A program made the position numbers and the translations under genes. DNA of 64,000 nt, taken from Pseudovibrio flavus. Its GTDB lineage: Bacteria > Pseudomonadota > Alphaproteobacteria > Rhizobiales > Stappiaceae. A model generated the notes under the pieces. It saw only the letters and a program-made list of their open reading frames with translations. It searched no databases and was not told the origin of the DNA. Shown piece after piece: positions 49,690 through 59,072 of the stretch (the stretch's first letter is position 1; each line of letters starts with the position of its first letter). The DNA is taken from the NCBI RefSeq assembly GCF_009711345.1, contig NZ_SMMA01000047.1, forward strand, positions 623-64,622, read 5' to 3'.

Positions 49690-51114
49690 ATGGATGGACT
49701 ATTGGCCGGTATCAAGGCGGTCGTGGATGGATTGGGACCAACCGTCCTTCTTCCAATCGTTATTTTCGTCATTGCGCTTGTATTGGGAACCAAGCCGGGA
49801 CGAGCTTTCCGTGCAGCAGTAACAATCGGCGTTGCGTTTATTGGTATCAATCTGGTGTTGGGCCTGATGTTTACCAACCTCGCAGACGTAGCGCAGTCTA
49901 TCGTTACAAACTCGGGCCTGAAGCGTGACATTGTTGATGTGGGCTGGCCTTCCGCCGCCGCTATCGCCTTTGGCAGCTCCGTTGGCCTTTGGATTATTCC
50001 TGTTGCCATTGCTGTTAACATTGCCCTGCTCATGCTGGGCCTAACCCGAACCCTCAACGTTGATATCTGGAACTTCTGGCATATGGCGTTTATGGGCTCG
50101 CTGGTGGTTGCGCTAACCGACTCCCTGCTAATGGGTCTTGGTGTTGCAGCCCTCATGGCAGCTCTTGCCTTGTTCTTTGGTGACTGGACCGCAAAGGCCG
50201 TACAGCGCTTCTACGGTATTCCGGGCGTATCCGTACCGCACCTTGCATCAGCGCAGATCTTGCCAATCGCGGTAATCGTGAACTGGGTGATCGACCGCAT
50301 TCCGGGCGTTCGCGACCTCAACATGGACGAAAAGGCCATTCAAAAGAACTTCGGCGTTTTCGGTGAACCGGTTGTTATGGGTCTTGTGATTGGTATCGGC
50401 CTTGGCTTACTGGCGTTCTGGAACATGGCAGACACTTCCGCCATGATCGTGAAAGTGCTCCATACAGGCATGAACCTTGCCGCTGTTATGCTGCTGCTGC
50501 CACGTATGGTGAAGATCCTCATGGAAGGTCTGGTGCCGATTTCCGAAGCTGCTCGTAACTTCGTACAGAGCCGCGCTGGCAACAAAGACATTCACGTGGG
50601 TCTGGACTCCGCAATCCTGATCGGCCATCCGGCAGCTATCGCCAGTGCGCTGATCCTCGTACCGATTGCTATCGTTCTGTCCATTATCTTGCCGGGTAAC
50701 CAGGTCATTCTGTTTGCAGACCTTGCCGTTATTCCGTTCCTCGTTGCAATGGCAGCGCCGCTTGTAAACGGTAACGTATTCCGCATGGTTATCATCGGCA
50801 CGGTTACCCTTGCCATCGGCTTTTATGTGGCAAACGCAACGGCTCCGCTGTTTACCGACACAGCTGTTGCTGCAAGCTTCTCACTGCCTGAAGGCACAAC
50901 CTTGATCACCAGTGTGGTCGACGGCTTCCTCTGGATTTCGTGGGTTGTTGTGAAGGCCGTAGAATGGGCAGGCGCACTGGGTATTCTGGCTCTTGGTGTT
51001 GTGATCTTCCTTTGCATCTTCTCCTTCAAAAAGAACCCGCTTGCGTGGCAGAAGCTGGCTGACATCCAGACCGAAGAAGCCAAGAAGGTTCCTGCAGGAG
51101 CACCAGCCGAATGA
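49690..51114 (+). CDS. gatC: PTS galactitol-type EIIC permease
   Basis: This 474-residue membrane protein of the galactitol PTS EIIC family has about ten spans. Family segments include the opening GLGPTVLLPIVIFVIALVLG, RTLNVDIWNFWHMAFMGSLV near 118 and EAARNFVQSRAGNKDIHVGL near 283. It transports a hexitol or related sugar while EIIB phosphorylates it. An AGGGAGG ribosome site precedes the start. The EIIA gene overlaps its stop by 4 bp (ATGA). Galactitol itself is only the family label. Confidence 0.92.
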   Translation: MDGLLAGIKAVVDGLGPTVLLPIVIFVIALVLGTKPGRAFRAAVTIGVAFIGINLVLGLMFTNLADVAQSIVTNSGLKRDIVDVGWPSAAAIAFGSSVGLWIIPVAIAVNIALLMLGLTRTLNVDIWNFWHMAFMGSLVVALTDSLLMGLGVAALMAALALFFGDWTAKAVQRFYGIPGVSVPHLASAQILPIAVIVNWVIDRIPGVRDLNMDEKAIQKNFGVFGEPVVMGLVIGIGLGLLAFWNMADTSAMIVKVLHTGMNLAAVMLLLPRMVKILMEGLVPISEAARNFVQSRAGNKDIHVGLDSAILIGHPAAIASALILVPIAIVLSIILPGNQVILFADLAVIPFLVAMAAPLVNGNVFRMVIIGTVTLAIGFYVANATAPLFTDTAVAASFSLPEGTTLITSVVDGFLWISWVVVKAVEWAGALGILALGVVIFLCIFSFKKNPLAWQKLADIQTEEAKKVPAGAPAE

Positions 51115-51587
51115 GCAGCTCCATTCTAGCGAAATATTTGGTTCCGCAGGCAATCTGCCTGCGGACACCAGCAGCGACAGCCGAAGAGGTTATCCAGAGA
51201 CTTTCTTCCAAAATGGAAGAGGCGCAGGTGGTAAAGCCAAGCTATTGCGAAGCCGTTATTGCCCGCGAAAAGATAATGCCAACCGGCCTGCCGTTGCTTG
51301 AAGGCCTTGCAGTTGCTGTACCGCACACCGACCCCGAGCACGTTTTAAAGCCCGGAATTGGCGTGGCAACGCTGGAAACACCGGTGGAATTTTCCTCCAT
51401 GGAAGACCCCGATGAGAAGATAGCGGTGCAGCTTGTATTCGTATTAGCCCTTCTGGACAAACACGAACAAATTGAAATGCTGCAAACTATTATGGCTGTG
51501 CTGCAAGAGCCTGCCGTAATTCGGGAAATCATCAACGCGGATAGTCACGAAGCGCTGCTTGCAGCGCTCGGCAAGGCCAGTCAATAA
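51111..51587 (+). CDS. gatA: PTS EIIA component (mannitol/fructose/galactitol type)
   Basis: This 158-residue cytoplasmic EIIA has the phosphorylated His in GLAVAVPHTDPEHV near residue 72. The approach segment YCEAVIAREKIMPTGLPL and the late FVLALLDKHEQIEMLQTIM are the PTS_EIIA_2 signature. It carries phosphate from HPr to EIIB. It is translationally coupled to the EIIC gene. Confidence 0.93.
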   Translation: MSSSILAKYLVPQAICLRTPAATAEEVIQRLSSKMEEAQVVKPSYCEAVIAREKIMPTGLPLLEGLAVAVPHTDPEHVLKPGIGVATLETPVEFSSMEDPDEKIAVQLVFVLALLDKHEQIEMLQTIMAVLQEPAVIREIINADSHEALLAALGKASQ

Positions 51588-51600
51588 CGGGAGTAAGACA

Positions 51601-51882
51601 ATGGCTAAACACATTCTAGTGGCTTGCGGTACTGCAGTTGCAACGTCGACAGTGGTTTGCATGGCAATTGAAGAAGCCATGAAAGAAAAAGGCATCATGG
51701 TTTCCACCCAGCAATGCAAGGCAACGGAAGTGCCTAGCCTTGTCGAGAATGCTGACCTTGTGGTCTCCACCACTCCACTACCGGACGATCTGCCGAAACC
51801 TTCCATCGTTACTCTGGCTTTCCTGACCGGTATCGGCAAAGACGAGATCATCGAAAAAATCGCCGATCATCTGAGAAGTTGA
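51601..51882 (+). CDS. gatB: PTS galactitol-type EIIB component
   Basis: This 93-residue EIIB of the lactose/galactitol fold has the phosphocysteine in the N-terminal P-loop VACGTAVATSTVVCMAIEEA. ADLVVSTTPLPDDLPKPSIV follows. It transfers phosphate to the sugar bound by EIIC. The ATG at 51601 is chosen by the P-loop position and a GGGAG ribosome site. It lies 13 bp after the EIIA gene. Confidence 0.93.
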   Translation: MAKHILVACGTAVATSTVVCMAIEEAMKEKGIMVSTQQCKATEVPSLVENADLVVSTTPLPDDLPKPSIVTLAFLTGIGKDEIIEKIADHLRS

Positions 51883-52018
51883 TTTCTCACCATCCGCCCA
51901 AGACATCGCAACACGGCCGCGCACAGCTCTAACGCAGAGCTGTGTTCGGGATCGGCTTTCCTTCATTCGTGATTGACGCAAGGTCGCTTTTACCGGTCAC
52001 ACTACTGGCAGTTTCAAA

Positions 52019-53983
52019 ATGGCAGAACTTCAGCAAAACTTCACAGTCACCATTCATGGCGGCCTTCATGCCCGCCCCGCTTCAGAGTTGGTTGGCATTG
52101 CCAAGTCTTTCCATTCTAAAATCGAAATTCTGCGCGACGGTAAGGTTGCCAATGCCAAATCGCCGGTGAAAATCCTGCTGCTTGGCGTGCGGGAGGGCGA
52201 CAGTATTACCGTGATGATTGACGGTGATGATGCCGCCGACGCGATGGCCCGTGTCAGTACGTTTTTCGAGGCAGGTGATAATGAAAACACGCCGCCAGCG
52301 GCAGAAGGTGGAGCAGCAGCTAAACCAACTGCCCCGATAACCATAGAAGCGGCAAAAGCAGCAACACCAACTCACGGTATTGGAGCCAGTGAAGGTGCAG
52401 CAGAAGGCGTGGCCTATCACTTCTTCCAGAGCCCGTTGCCAGACCCTTCCAGCCTGCCCGCCCTTGAAGTGAAGGGCAACAGCAAAGAACAAGAGCTTGC
52501 CCGCTACCGCAATGCATTGGCGCGCAGCAGTGACGAAATCAACGCCCGTGCAAAAGACGACGATCCGACAGGGGCGGAAATCGTCGCAGCCTTGAGCGAA
52601 ATTGCCGGTGATGAAGAGTGGCAGGAGCAAGTGACAGCGCATATCCGCGCCGGTGCCTGCGCTCTCAAGGCTGTACTCATTTCCGGCGAAGAAACCGCCC
52701 GTAGCGTGGAGGCGTTGGATGATCCTTACGCCCGTGCCCGCGCTGAAGATATTCGCGCAGTAATGCGCATTATTGCCTTCACCCTCATGGGTAAAGAGCT
52801 CCCTTCTCTAGACCGTGTTCCTTATGGTGCCATTGTGGTGGCAGAGGAAATCACCGCTCTGGACCTTTCCACCGCAGACCTTAGCCGCATTGGCGGCCTG
52901 CTTTGCCAAAAAGGCGCGTCCACCAGCCATGCCGCTATTGTTTCCCGCGCTCACGGTATTCCGGCAGTGTTCGGCTTTGAGGTCAGCGCCGCGAAGCTTC
53001 AACGTGTCAGCTATGTAGCGCTTGATGGCAGCAGCGGTGAGGTGGTTCTCGACCCAAGCGAAGAGGTGATTGCCCGCTACCGCGCCAGCATTGACGCAGA
53101 GCGGCAGATTGCCAAGCAACGCCTTGCTTTTAAAGAGGTTCAGCCCGTTACCAAAGATGGCAGAGAGATTACCATTGCGGCCAATATCGGTAGCCTTGGG
53201 GAGATTAAAGCTGCCAAAGAAAACGGCGCTATGGGTGTTGGCCTCTTCCGCACCGAACTGCTGTTTATGGACCGCCGTGAATTGCCGACAGAGGACGAGC
53301 AGCTTGCCATCTACGAAGTGGCGCTAAGAGCGTTTGAAGGCCAAGACGTCATCATCCGCACGCTAGATATTGGCGGAGACAAACCGTTGCGCGGTGTAGA
53401 ATTTCCCGCAGAAGAAAACCCTTTTCTTGGCTGGCGCGGTATTCGTATGTGCCTTGATACGCCGTCCATCTTCAAGCCGCAGCTGCGAGCGCTGTTAAGG
53501 GCCGCGCCCGCTGGAAAGCTGAAGGTTATGCTACCGATGGTCTCTGACATCGAAGAGGTTCGCGCCACCAAGCAATTGATTGATGAATGCATCATGGAGC
53601 TGGACGCAGAAGGCAAGCCTTACGCCCGCTTTGACCTTGGCATCATGGTTGAAACCCCTGCCGCAGTACTGGCAGCAGAGCTGTTTGCCAAGGAGGTAGC
53701 GTTCTTTTCCATCGGTACCAACGACCTCACCCAGTATGTGATGGCCGCTGACCGAATGAACCCGACCGTCGCCAAGCTGTACAAGACCGACAATGCTGCC
53801 GTGTTGAATGCGGTTTCGCTGGTGTGCCTTGCCGCGCAATCAGCAGGCATATGGGTTGGTGTATGTGGTGAAGCGGCTGCAAACCCGGACCTTGCCCGCA
53901 AGTTCATAGAGCGTGGTGTAACCGAACTCAGCATGAGCCCAGCCTCTATCCTTCGCGCCAAGCAAGTAGTCTGCGAGTTATAA
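52019..53983 (+). CDS. HPr-Enzyme I fusion phosphocarrier
   Basis: This 654-residue fusion starts with HPr (residues 1-90; phospho-His in the GLHARPASE segment near residue 18, regulatory-Ser position in AKSPVKILLLG). A linker rich in Ala, Thr and Pro follows, then Enzyme I with its phospho-His in KGASTSHAAIVSRAHGIPAV near 305. The PEP-binding barrel has VGLFRTELLFM, IGTNDLTQYVMAADRMNP and VCGEAAANPD. It draws phosphate from PEP and supplies EIIA. With EIIC, EIIA and EIIB alongside, the operon encodes a complete and private phosphorelay, independent of the nitrogen-related PTS usual in alphaproteobacteria. Confidence 0.93.
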   Translation: MAELQQNFTVTIHGGLHARPASELVGIAKSFHSKIEILRDGKVANAKSPVKILLLGVREGDSITVMIDGDDAADAMARVSTFFEAGDNENTPPAAEGGAAAKPTAPITIEAAKAATPTHGIGASEGAAEGVAYHFFQSPLPDPSSLPALEVKGNSKEQELARYRNALARSSDEINARAKDDDPTGAEIVAALSEIAGDEEWQEQVTAHIRAGACALKAVLISGEETARSVEALDDPYARARAEDIRAVMRIIAFTLMGKELPSLDRVPYGAIVVAEEITALDLSTADLSRIGGLLCQKGASTSHAAIVSRAHGIPAVFGFEVSAAKLQRVSYVALDGSSGEVVLDPSEEVIARYRASIDAERQIAKQRLAFKEVQPVTKDGREITIAANIGSLGEIKAAKENGAMGVGLFRTELLFMDRRELPTEDEQLAIYEVALRAFEGQDVIIRTLDIGGDKPLRGVEFPAEENPFLGWRGIRMCLDTPSIFKPQLRALLRAAPAGKLKVMLPMVSDIEEVRATKQLIDECIMELDAEGKPYARFDLGIMVETPAAVLAAELFAKEVAFFSIGTNDLTQYVMAADRMNPTVAKLYKTDNAAVLNAVSLVCLAAQSAGIWVGVCGEAAANPDLARKFIERGVTELSMSPASILRAKQVVCEL

Positions 53984-54011
53984 CAGGAGCAACTTCGCTC
54001 CTTCTCCCCAG

Positions 54012-54040
54012 CCTCCCTTCCCCAAAAAGAAGGGAGGTTT
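54012..54040 (+). terminator. Terminator of the PTS operon
   Basis: CCTCCCTTC (54012-54020) pairs perfectly with GAAGGGAGG (54029-54037), followed by TTTTGC. A smaller hairpin AGGAGC/GCTCCT precedes it. Confidence 0.85.
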
Positions 54041-54052
54041 TGCTTTATGCGC

Positions 54053-54361
54053 TCACGCTTCAGGCAGATAGAGCGACAGGCGGTGGCTTAGAAGATCGAC
54101 CGGCTGAGTAGCGCTCTTCACCAAAAACCCGCGCGAAAGCAGATGCTTGATGTATAGCTTGTTGTAGATGAACATAAATACCAGCCCCGATAAACCGCCG
54201 GTTAAAACGGCAAGAACCAGCTGCAAAAGCGCCAGGCTAAGATGCCCGCGCAGCAAGGCTGGAAAGAAGCTGAAGAAGAGTGTGGTCCACGAAAACCCGA
54301 CAGGCGCTTCTTTGAGACTGCCCGTTTCAGGATTGACCATAAAGAGTGTTGCATAAGCCAT
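54053..54361 (-). CDS. Small membrane protein (HrgC-like)
   Basis: This is about 102 residues. The conserved-looking EAPVGFSWTTLFFSFFPALL segment, followed by RGH and a second long hydrophobic stretch (LVLAVLTGGLSGLVFMFIYN), resembles small HrgC-type proteins. It has two spans and a short hydrophilic tail with YIKHLLSRGF. No function is known. It is followed by the terminator of the convergent PTS operon. The start could also be a later in-frame ATG. Confidence 0.65.
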   Translation of the reverse strand: MAYATLFMVNPETGSLKEAPVGFSWTTLFFSFFPALLRGHLSLALLQLVLAVLTGGLSGLVFMFIYNKLYIKHLLSRGFLVKSATQPVDLLSHRLSLYLPEA

Positions 54362-54424
54362 TGCTGCCCAATACTGCAACAAAGGTGGCTTAACTATGAT
54401 TTGTGTCGTTCAGCAACAAAAAAC

Positions 54425-54898
54425 TTAAGATAAAACAAGCGAGCGGCGAAACACAGCAATGCTTCCCCTTTGGGATTGCACTCGCCTGCCCGTATCCTCC
54501 CACCCCAGCCGTGTGATCAGGCGGGCTGCCTCGTCGGTACTGGTGTAGATTGCGTCAAAACCTAGCTCACTCGCAGCTGTTTCAACGGCCGCCACAAGCG
54601 CTGAGCCTACGCCGCGGCCACGCTCACTTGGAGATACCGCCATAGCAGCGAGCCAAGGGCCAAACCCCAACTCGCTACCAAGGGACTCATGTTTGAGCGC
54701 TGCGGTGCCAATGACCCTGCCATCATCGCTTAGGGCAACGAAGGCAATCGGCAGTGTATCAGGGGAAAGACAGGCGGAAAGATCAGCACCAGCATCACCA
54801 TTGCCACCCTCGCCATACCACTGCGGCCATGCTTCTTGAAACAACTGCACCAACGGCTCTACCGCCCACTGCACCTGCCCAAGCCTCACAACCTGCAT
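54425..54898 (-). CDS. GNAT-family N-acetyltransferase
   Basis: This 157-residue cytoplasmic enzyme has the acetyl-CoA-binding core LAAMAVSPSERGRGVGSALV (residues 84-103), the R/QxxGxG/A pattern of GNAT proteins. IAFVALSDDGRVIGTAALKH lies before it and IYTSTDEAARLITRLGWEDT after it. The acceptor is unknown. It lies among the SorC and PTS genes with no obvious operon partner. Confidence 0.88.
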   Translation of the reverse strand: MQVVRLGQVQWAVEPLVQLFQEAWPQWYGEGGNGDAGADLSACLSPDTLPIAFVALSDDGRVIGTAALKHESLGSELGFGPWLAAMAVSPSERGRGVGSALVAAVETAASELGFDAIYTSTDEAARLITRLGWEDTGRRVQSQRGSIAVFRRSLVLS

Positions 54899-54965
54899 GG
54901 TTATTCTCCCCTCAAGAAAAGTGTCAGCGAATTTCCTTTTCCCTACTCTCCCAACCAGAGCCAGC

Positions 54966-55946
54966 TTAACCCAGAGCTTTCACCATTGCGGCGGCGGTGA
55001 CTTCGTCTGTGATGAAAACGGTTGGCTCGTAGAGTTTGATAGCAGCGCCAAGGGCCTTCACCTTGTCTTTACCGCCAGAGGCAAGGACGCGGGTTTTGGC
55101 CTGCTTCACCCGCTCGATCTGCACGGACATGATGCGCTGGTGAATTTCATGCTCAATGAGCTGGCCGTCCTTATTGAAGAAGTGGAACAGCAAATCACCA
55201 ATAGCGCCAGCTTCTACAACAGAAGCGCGCTCTTCCTTGGAAAGATAGCCGACCTGCGAAGAGGTGGCATTGTCATCAATGCCGCCCGCACTGAGGATAG
55301 CGACATCCAGCCCCTCGCCTAAATCAAGCACGGGCTCTAGGCCGCATTCTTCAATCAGCGTGCGCTTGGTCTGGCCGCTGTTTACGATCGCGGGGGCCGG
55401 AATAAGGAAACCCTCGCCGTTAAACGCTTCTGCCAAACGCCACGCAAACTCTGAAGGGTTGAACCGTTTGGCCTGAATAATACCGCCAAGCAGGGAGTAG
55501 ATTTTTATGCCCTCGACCGGCTGGCTTTGTATGTGGTTGAGCGCTTCAGAAAGCGTACGCCCCCAGCCAACGCCCATGCGAACGTTCTTTTGCGCCAGCT
55601 GCATGATGTACTCACCAACGGCAGCGGCGATCACCGGAATAGGGTCAATATTGGGGGTGGAAAGCGGGGTCACCACAGCTTGCTGAAGGCCGTAGTGGGT
55701 TTCCAGCTTACGCTCCAGCGCCACCACATCAATGAGCGGCGCTTTGATGGAGATGTTGACCTCACCGCGCGCTCTAGCATCAGCCAGCAAACGCACCACT
55801 GTTACGCGGCCAATATCCAGTATCTTGGCGATCTCGCTTTGGGTGAGCTGCTCAACAAAGTACATCCACGCGACACGAGCGCGGATACGGTCCGCTTCTT
55901 TGGTTCCGCGTAGTCCTTCAGCAGGCTTTGCTTTCTCGGCAGCCAT
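54966..55946 (-). CDS. SorC-family sugar-binding transcriptional regulator
   Basis: This 326-residue regulator has an N-terminal helix-turn-helix (VAWMYFVEQLTQSEIAKILD, then IGRVTVVRLLADARARGEVN) and the SorC sensor domain (VRMGVGWGRTLSEALNHIQS near 125, IYSLLGGIIQAKRFNPSEFA near 150, RVLASGGKDKVKALGAAIKL near 290). The ATG at 55946 follows a strong GGAGAGGG ribosome site. It lies downstream of the E1-E2-E3 dehydrogenase operon on the same strand, so it may regulate that operon. This is the second SorC regulator in 8 kb. Confidence 0.92.
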   Translation of the reverse strand: MAAEKAKPAEGLRGTKEADRIRARVAWMYFVEQLTQSEIAKILDIGRVTVVRLLADARARGEVNISIKAPLIDVVALERKLETHYGLQQAVVTPLSTPNIDPIPVIAAAVGEYIMQLAQKNVRMGVGWGRTLSEALNHIQSQPVEGIKIYSLLGGIIQAKRFNPSEFAWRLAEAFNGEGFLIPAPAIVNSGQTKRTLIEECGLEPVLDLGEGLDVAILSAGGIDDNATSSQVGYLSKEERASVVEAGAIGDLLFHFFNKDGQLIEHEIHQRIMSVQIERVKQAKTRVLASGGKDKVKALGAAIKLYEPTVFITDEVTAAAMVKALG

Positions 55947-56233
55947 AAGCACCCTCTCCAATAGGGATCAACAAGAGACATCTAGGTCTATAGAACTTCC
56001 AAGGGCGAAACCAGCGCAAGCACAGCACATGCACAGGCATTTACGCTGGGTTCAGCGCCTTGGTGGGGACCGGATCCGGCCAGCACGTACCGTAACGCTC
56101 TGCCATCAGGCAAAGGCGTGTCGGGTACGCCTGTGCTGCCAGCCAGATCCGGCGGCGTGAGCATCATCAGTGGGGCGTTGAAGCATTCCCCGCAGATGAT
56201 AGTGCTCACCAACAACGAACGCGTGCTTTCGCG

Positions 56234-57679
56234 TTACGCATTCAGTGCCCTATCGTAAGCATCAAGCACGCTTTCCTTCATCATTTCCGAAAGGGTCGGA
56301 TGAGGGAAAATGGTATGCATCAGCTCTTCTTCTGTGCTCTCCATATTCATAGCCACCACAAAGCCCTGAATAAGCTCGGTTACTTCCGCGCCAACCATGT
56401 GAGCGCCAATGAGCTCGCCGCTCTTGTTATCGAAGATGGTTTTGATAAGCCCGTTGTCCTCGCCCAAGGCAATTGCTTTTCCGTTAGCAGCAAACGGGAA
56501 GCGGCCAACGCGGATATCGTCATAACGCTCCCGCGCTTTGGCCTCGGTAAGGCCAACGGAGGCAACCTGCGGGTGGCAATAGGTGCAGCCGGGAATAAGC
56601 GACTTTTCGAACGGGTGAACATCCGGCACGCCAGCGATTTTTTCAACGCAGATAACGCCTTCATGCTCTGCCTTGTGCGCCAGCATCGGTGGGCCAGCAA
56701 CATCGCCAATGGCGTGGATGCCAGCTATGTTGGTGCGGCCAAAACCCTCTACCTCAATGCAGCCTTTGTTCGTCGTAACGCCCAACTCTTCAAGGCCAAG
56801 CCCTTCGATGTTGCCCATAACACCAACGGCAGAGATCATCCGCTCAAAGCTCTGGGTTTCGCGGCTGCCATCTGCCTTTTCAATGGTGGCAGTGATGCTA
56901 TCAGCCTGCTTCTCTACACTGGCGACCTTTGCGCCGGTGATTATGGTCATGCCCTGCTTTTCCAGCGCCTTGCGGGCGATGCCGGAGATTTCAACATCTT
57001 CTACCGGCATGATGGTGTCCATCAGCTCAACAACGGTCACGTCACAACCCATGGAGCGGTAGAAGCTGGCAAACTCGATGCCAATCGCCCCAGACCCCAT
57101 AACGAGCAGGCTTTTTGGCAGTTTTTCAGGCTTCATCGCCTCAAAGTATGTCCAGATCAGTTTGCCGTCTGGCTCAATACCCGGCAAAGAACGCGGACGG
57201 GCACCTATTGCGATGATGATGTTTTTGGCGCTGTAGGTTCCCTCACCTAGCGTGCCCTTGGGCGCAGGGTGCTGCGGCTCAACTGCTGGCTTGCTTGGTT
57301 TGGAAACGACGATCTCTCCAACCTTGGTGAGCTTGGCTTCACCCCAGATGATATCGACCTTGTTCTTCTTCATCAAAAAGCCGATGCCTTTGTTAAGGCG
57401 GGCAGAAACACCGCGAGAGCGTGCAACCACCTGTTTAATATCGGCTGTGATGGTGCCTTCCAGCTTCAAACCGTAATTGCTGATGTGGTCTGTGTAGTGC
57501 TTGATTTCGGCAGAGCGCAGCAATGCTTTGGTGGGAATGCAGCCCCAGTTTAGACAGATGCCGCCAAGGTGCTCACGCTCGACAATAGCCGTTTTTAACC
57601 CCAGCTGCGCAGCCCGTACTGCCGTTACATAGCCGCCCGGTCCAGACCCGATGATGATGAGGTCATAGGTGTTTGACAT
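56234..57679 (-). CDS. lpd: Dihydrolipoyl dehydrogenase (E3)
   Basis: This 481-residue flavoprotein has the FAD-binding IIGSGPGGYVTAVRAAQLG, the redox disulfide in GGICLNWGCIPTKALL (Cys near residues 42 and 47), the NAD-binding VMGSGAIGIEFASFYRSMG near 193 and the C-terminal catalytic HTIFPHPTLSEMMKE. It reoxidises the lipoyl groups of the E2 encoded just upstream, making NADH. Length and motifs are fully standard. The 286-bp gap to the following SorC gene contains no convincing gene. Confidence 0.95.
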   Translation of the reverse strand: MSNTYDLIIIGSGPGGYVTAVRAAQLGLKTAIVEREHLGGICLNWGCIPTKALLRSAEIKHYTDHISNYGLKLEGTITADIKQVVARSRGVSARLNKGIGFLMKKNKVDIIWGEAKLTKVGEIVVSKPSKPAVEPQHPAPKGTLGEGTYSAKNIIIAIGARPRSLPGIEPDGKLIWTYFEAMKPEKLPKSLLVMGSGAIGIEFASFYRSMGCDVTVVELMDTIMPVEDVEISGIARKALEKQGMTIITGAKVASVEKQADSITATIEKADGSRETQSFERMISAVGVMGNIEGLGLEELGVTTNKGCIEVEGFGRTNIAGIHAIGDVAGPPMLAHKAEHEGVICVEKIAGVPDVHPFEKSLIPGCTYCHPQVASVGLTEAKARERYDDIRVGRFPFAANGKAIALGEDNGLIKTIFDNKSGELIGAHMVGAEVTELIQGFVVAMNMESTEEELMHTIFPHPTLSEMMKESVLDAYDRALNA

Positions 57680-57765
57680 TTTATTCTCCCATGGCCGCCT
57701 GCCTCTTCAGTAGTGCAAAGAAAAGAGACAAGCGGAACAGCATGTTCTGTGGTGGTGGCGGGCGG

Positions 57766-59070
57766 TTAGATAACCATAAGCATCGGGCGCTCAACGTAGC
57801 GCTTGAAGGCGTTCAGCACTTCAGCACACAGCGCACCATCAACCGTGCGGTGATCGACAGAAAGGGTGACTGTCATCATGGTGACAATGGACGCTTCACC
57901 GTTTTTCGGTACGATGCGTTCCTGTGCAGCAGCAACGGCCAAAATGGTGGAGTGAGGCGGGTTAACGATAGCTGCAAAGCTGGAAACCCCCATCATGCCC
58001 ATGTTGGAGATAGCCGTTGTACCGCCGTTGTATTCCGCCGGTTTTAGCTTGCGCTCTTTGGCGCGGGCGGCAAGGTCTTTCATCTCGGCAGAGATCACGG
58101 AAAGGCTCTTGGTTTCCGCACTGCGTACAATTGGCGTAATCAAGCCGCCCGGAATAGAAACAGCGACGCCCACATCCACATGCTTGTGCTTTAACGTGTG
58201 GGTCTGCGTCCAAGACACATTTGCGTCCGGCACATCACGCAATGCCAAAGCCCATGCCTTGATCATCATGTCGTTGACGGAGATTTTGAAGGCATCGCTT
58301 TCGGCGTTCATCTGCTTGCGCAGAGCCAAAAGCGCATCAAGCTCGACCTCAACAGAGACATAGAAATGCGGAACAGTTTGCTTGGATTCTTGCAGCCGCT
58401 CGGCAATGGTGCGGCGCATGTTGTCATGGGCCACTTCTTCAAAGCTGTCCGGCTCAAACAAGCTACGGGTTCTGGCATCCACTGCCGCCATATCACGGGC
58501 AGCAGGGGCAACAGGCGCAGCTTCGGCGCTCGCAGGTTCAGCAGTAACGGCGGCAGGCTTTGCCTCTAGCGCTGCCAGTACATCGCGTTTGCGGATACGC
58601 CCCTTAGGCCCGCTTCCGGTTACGCTTGCAAGGTCAACGCCGTGTTCGCGCGCCATACGGCGGGCAAGCGGTGTCGCTCTTACGCCCTTTACAGAAACCG
58701 AACCGGAAGGCTCATCCAGCACTGGGTTATCAGCGCTTTGTGGTACCGCTTCTTCTGCCACTTCAGGCACAGCCGCATCGGAGGAGCTAGAAGCACTGGA
58801 GGCCCCTCCGACTTGGCTGATATAGTCTTCGCCCTCGGCGAAAATCCACGCGACAGGAACCCCGATAGGAGTGTCCTCGCCTTCCTTGCCAATAATATCG
58901 CGAATGATACCGCTGGCCGGAGAATCGACCTCCATAGCCGCTTTATCTGTCTCGATTTCAAAGATCACATCGCCAACAGAAACAGTGTCACCGTCCTTCA
59001 CAAACCACTGCGTGATCTTGCCGGTTTCCATATCCATATCGACTTTTGGGAGAATGACTTCGGTTGCCAT
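57766..59070 (-). CDS. acoC: Dihydrolipoamide acyltransferase (E2)
   Basis: This 434-residue E2 has one lipoyl domain (lipoylated Lys in FEIETDKAAMEVDSP near residue 43), an acidic Ala/Ser-rich linker and a peripheral-subunit-binding domain (VRATPLARRMAREHGVDLAS near 130, KGRIRKRDVLAAL). The catalytic core ends with DHRTVDGALCAEVL, where His and Asp are the active residues. It moves the acyl group to CoA. A single lipoyl domain together with a lipoyl-free E1 beta favours an acetoin- or branched-chain-type complex over the main pyruvate dehydrogenase. Confidence 0.92.
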   Translation of the reverse strand: MATEVILPKVDMDMETGKITQWFVKDGDTVSVGDVIFEIETDKAAMEVDSPASGIIRDIIGKEGEDTPIGVPVAWIFAEGEDYISQVGGASSASSSSDAAVPEVAEEAVPQSADNPVLDEPSGSVSVKGVRATPLARRMAREHGVDLASVTGSGPKGRIRKRDVLAALEAKPAAVTAEPASAEAAPVAPAARDMAAVDARTRSLFEPDSFEEVAHDNMRRTIAERLQESKQTVPHFYVSVEVELDALLALRKQMNAESDAFKISVNDMMIKAWALALRDVPDANVSWTQTHTLKHKHVDVGVAVSIPGGLITPIVRSAETKSLSVISAEMKDLAARAKERKLKPAEYNGGTTAISNMGMMGVSSFAAIVNPPHSTILAVAAAQERIVPKNGEASIVTMMTVTLSVDHRTVDGALCAEVLNAFKRYVERPMLMVI

Positions 59071-59072
59071 AG

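Noticed and set aside
55988-56215. 75-codon frame in the gap between the SorC and E3 genes
   Set aside because: There is no ribosome site, hydrophobic pattern or family resemblance. It is more likely chance in GC-richer intergenic DNA.
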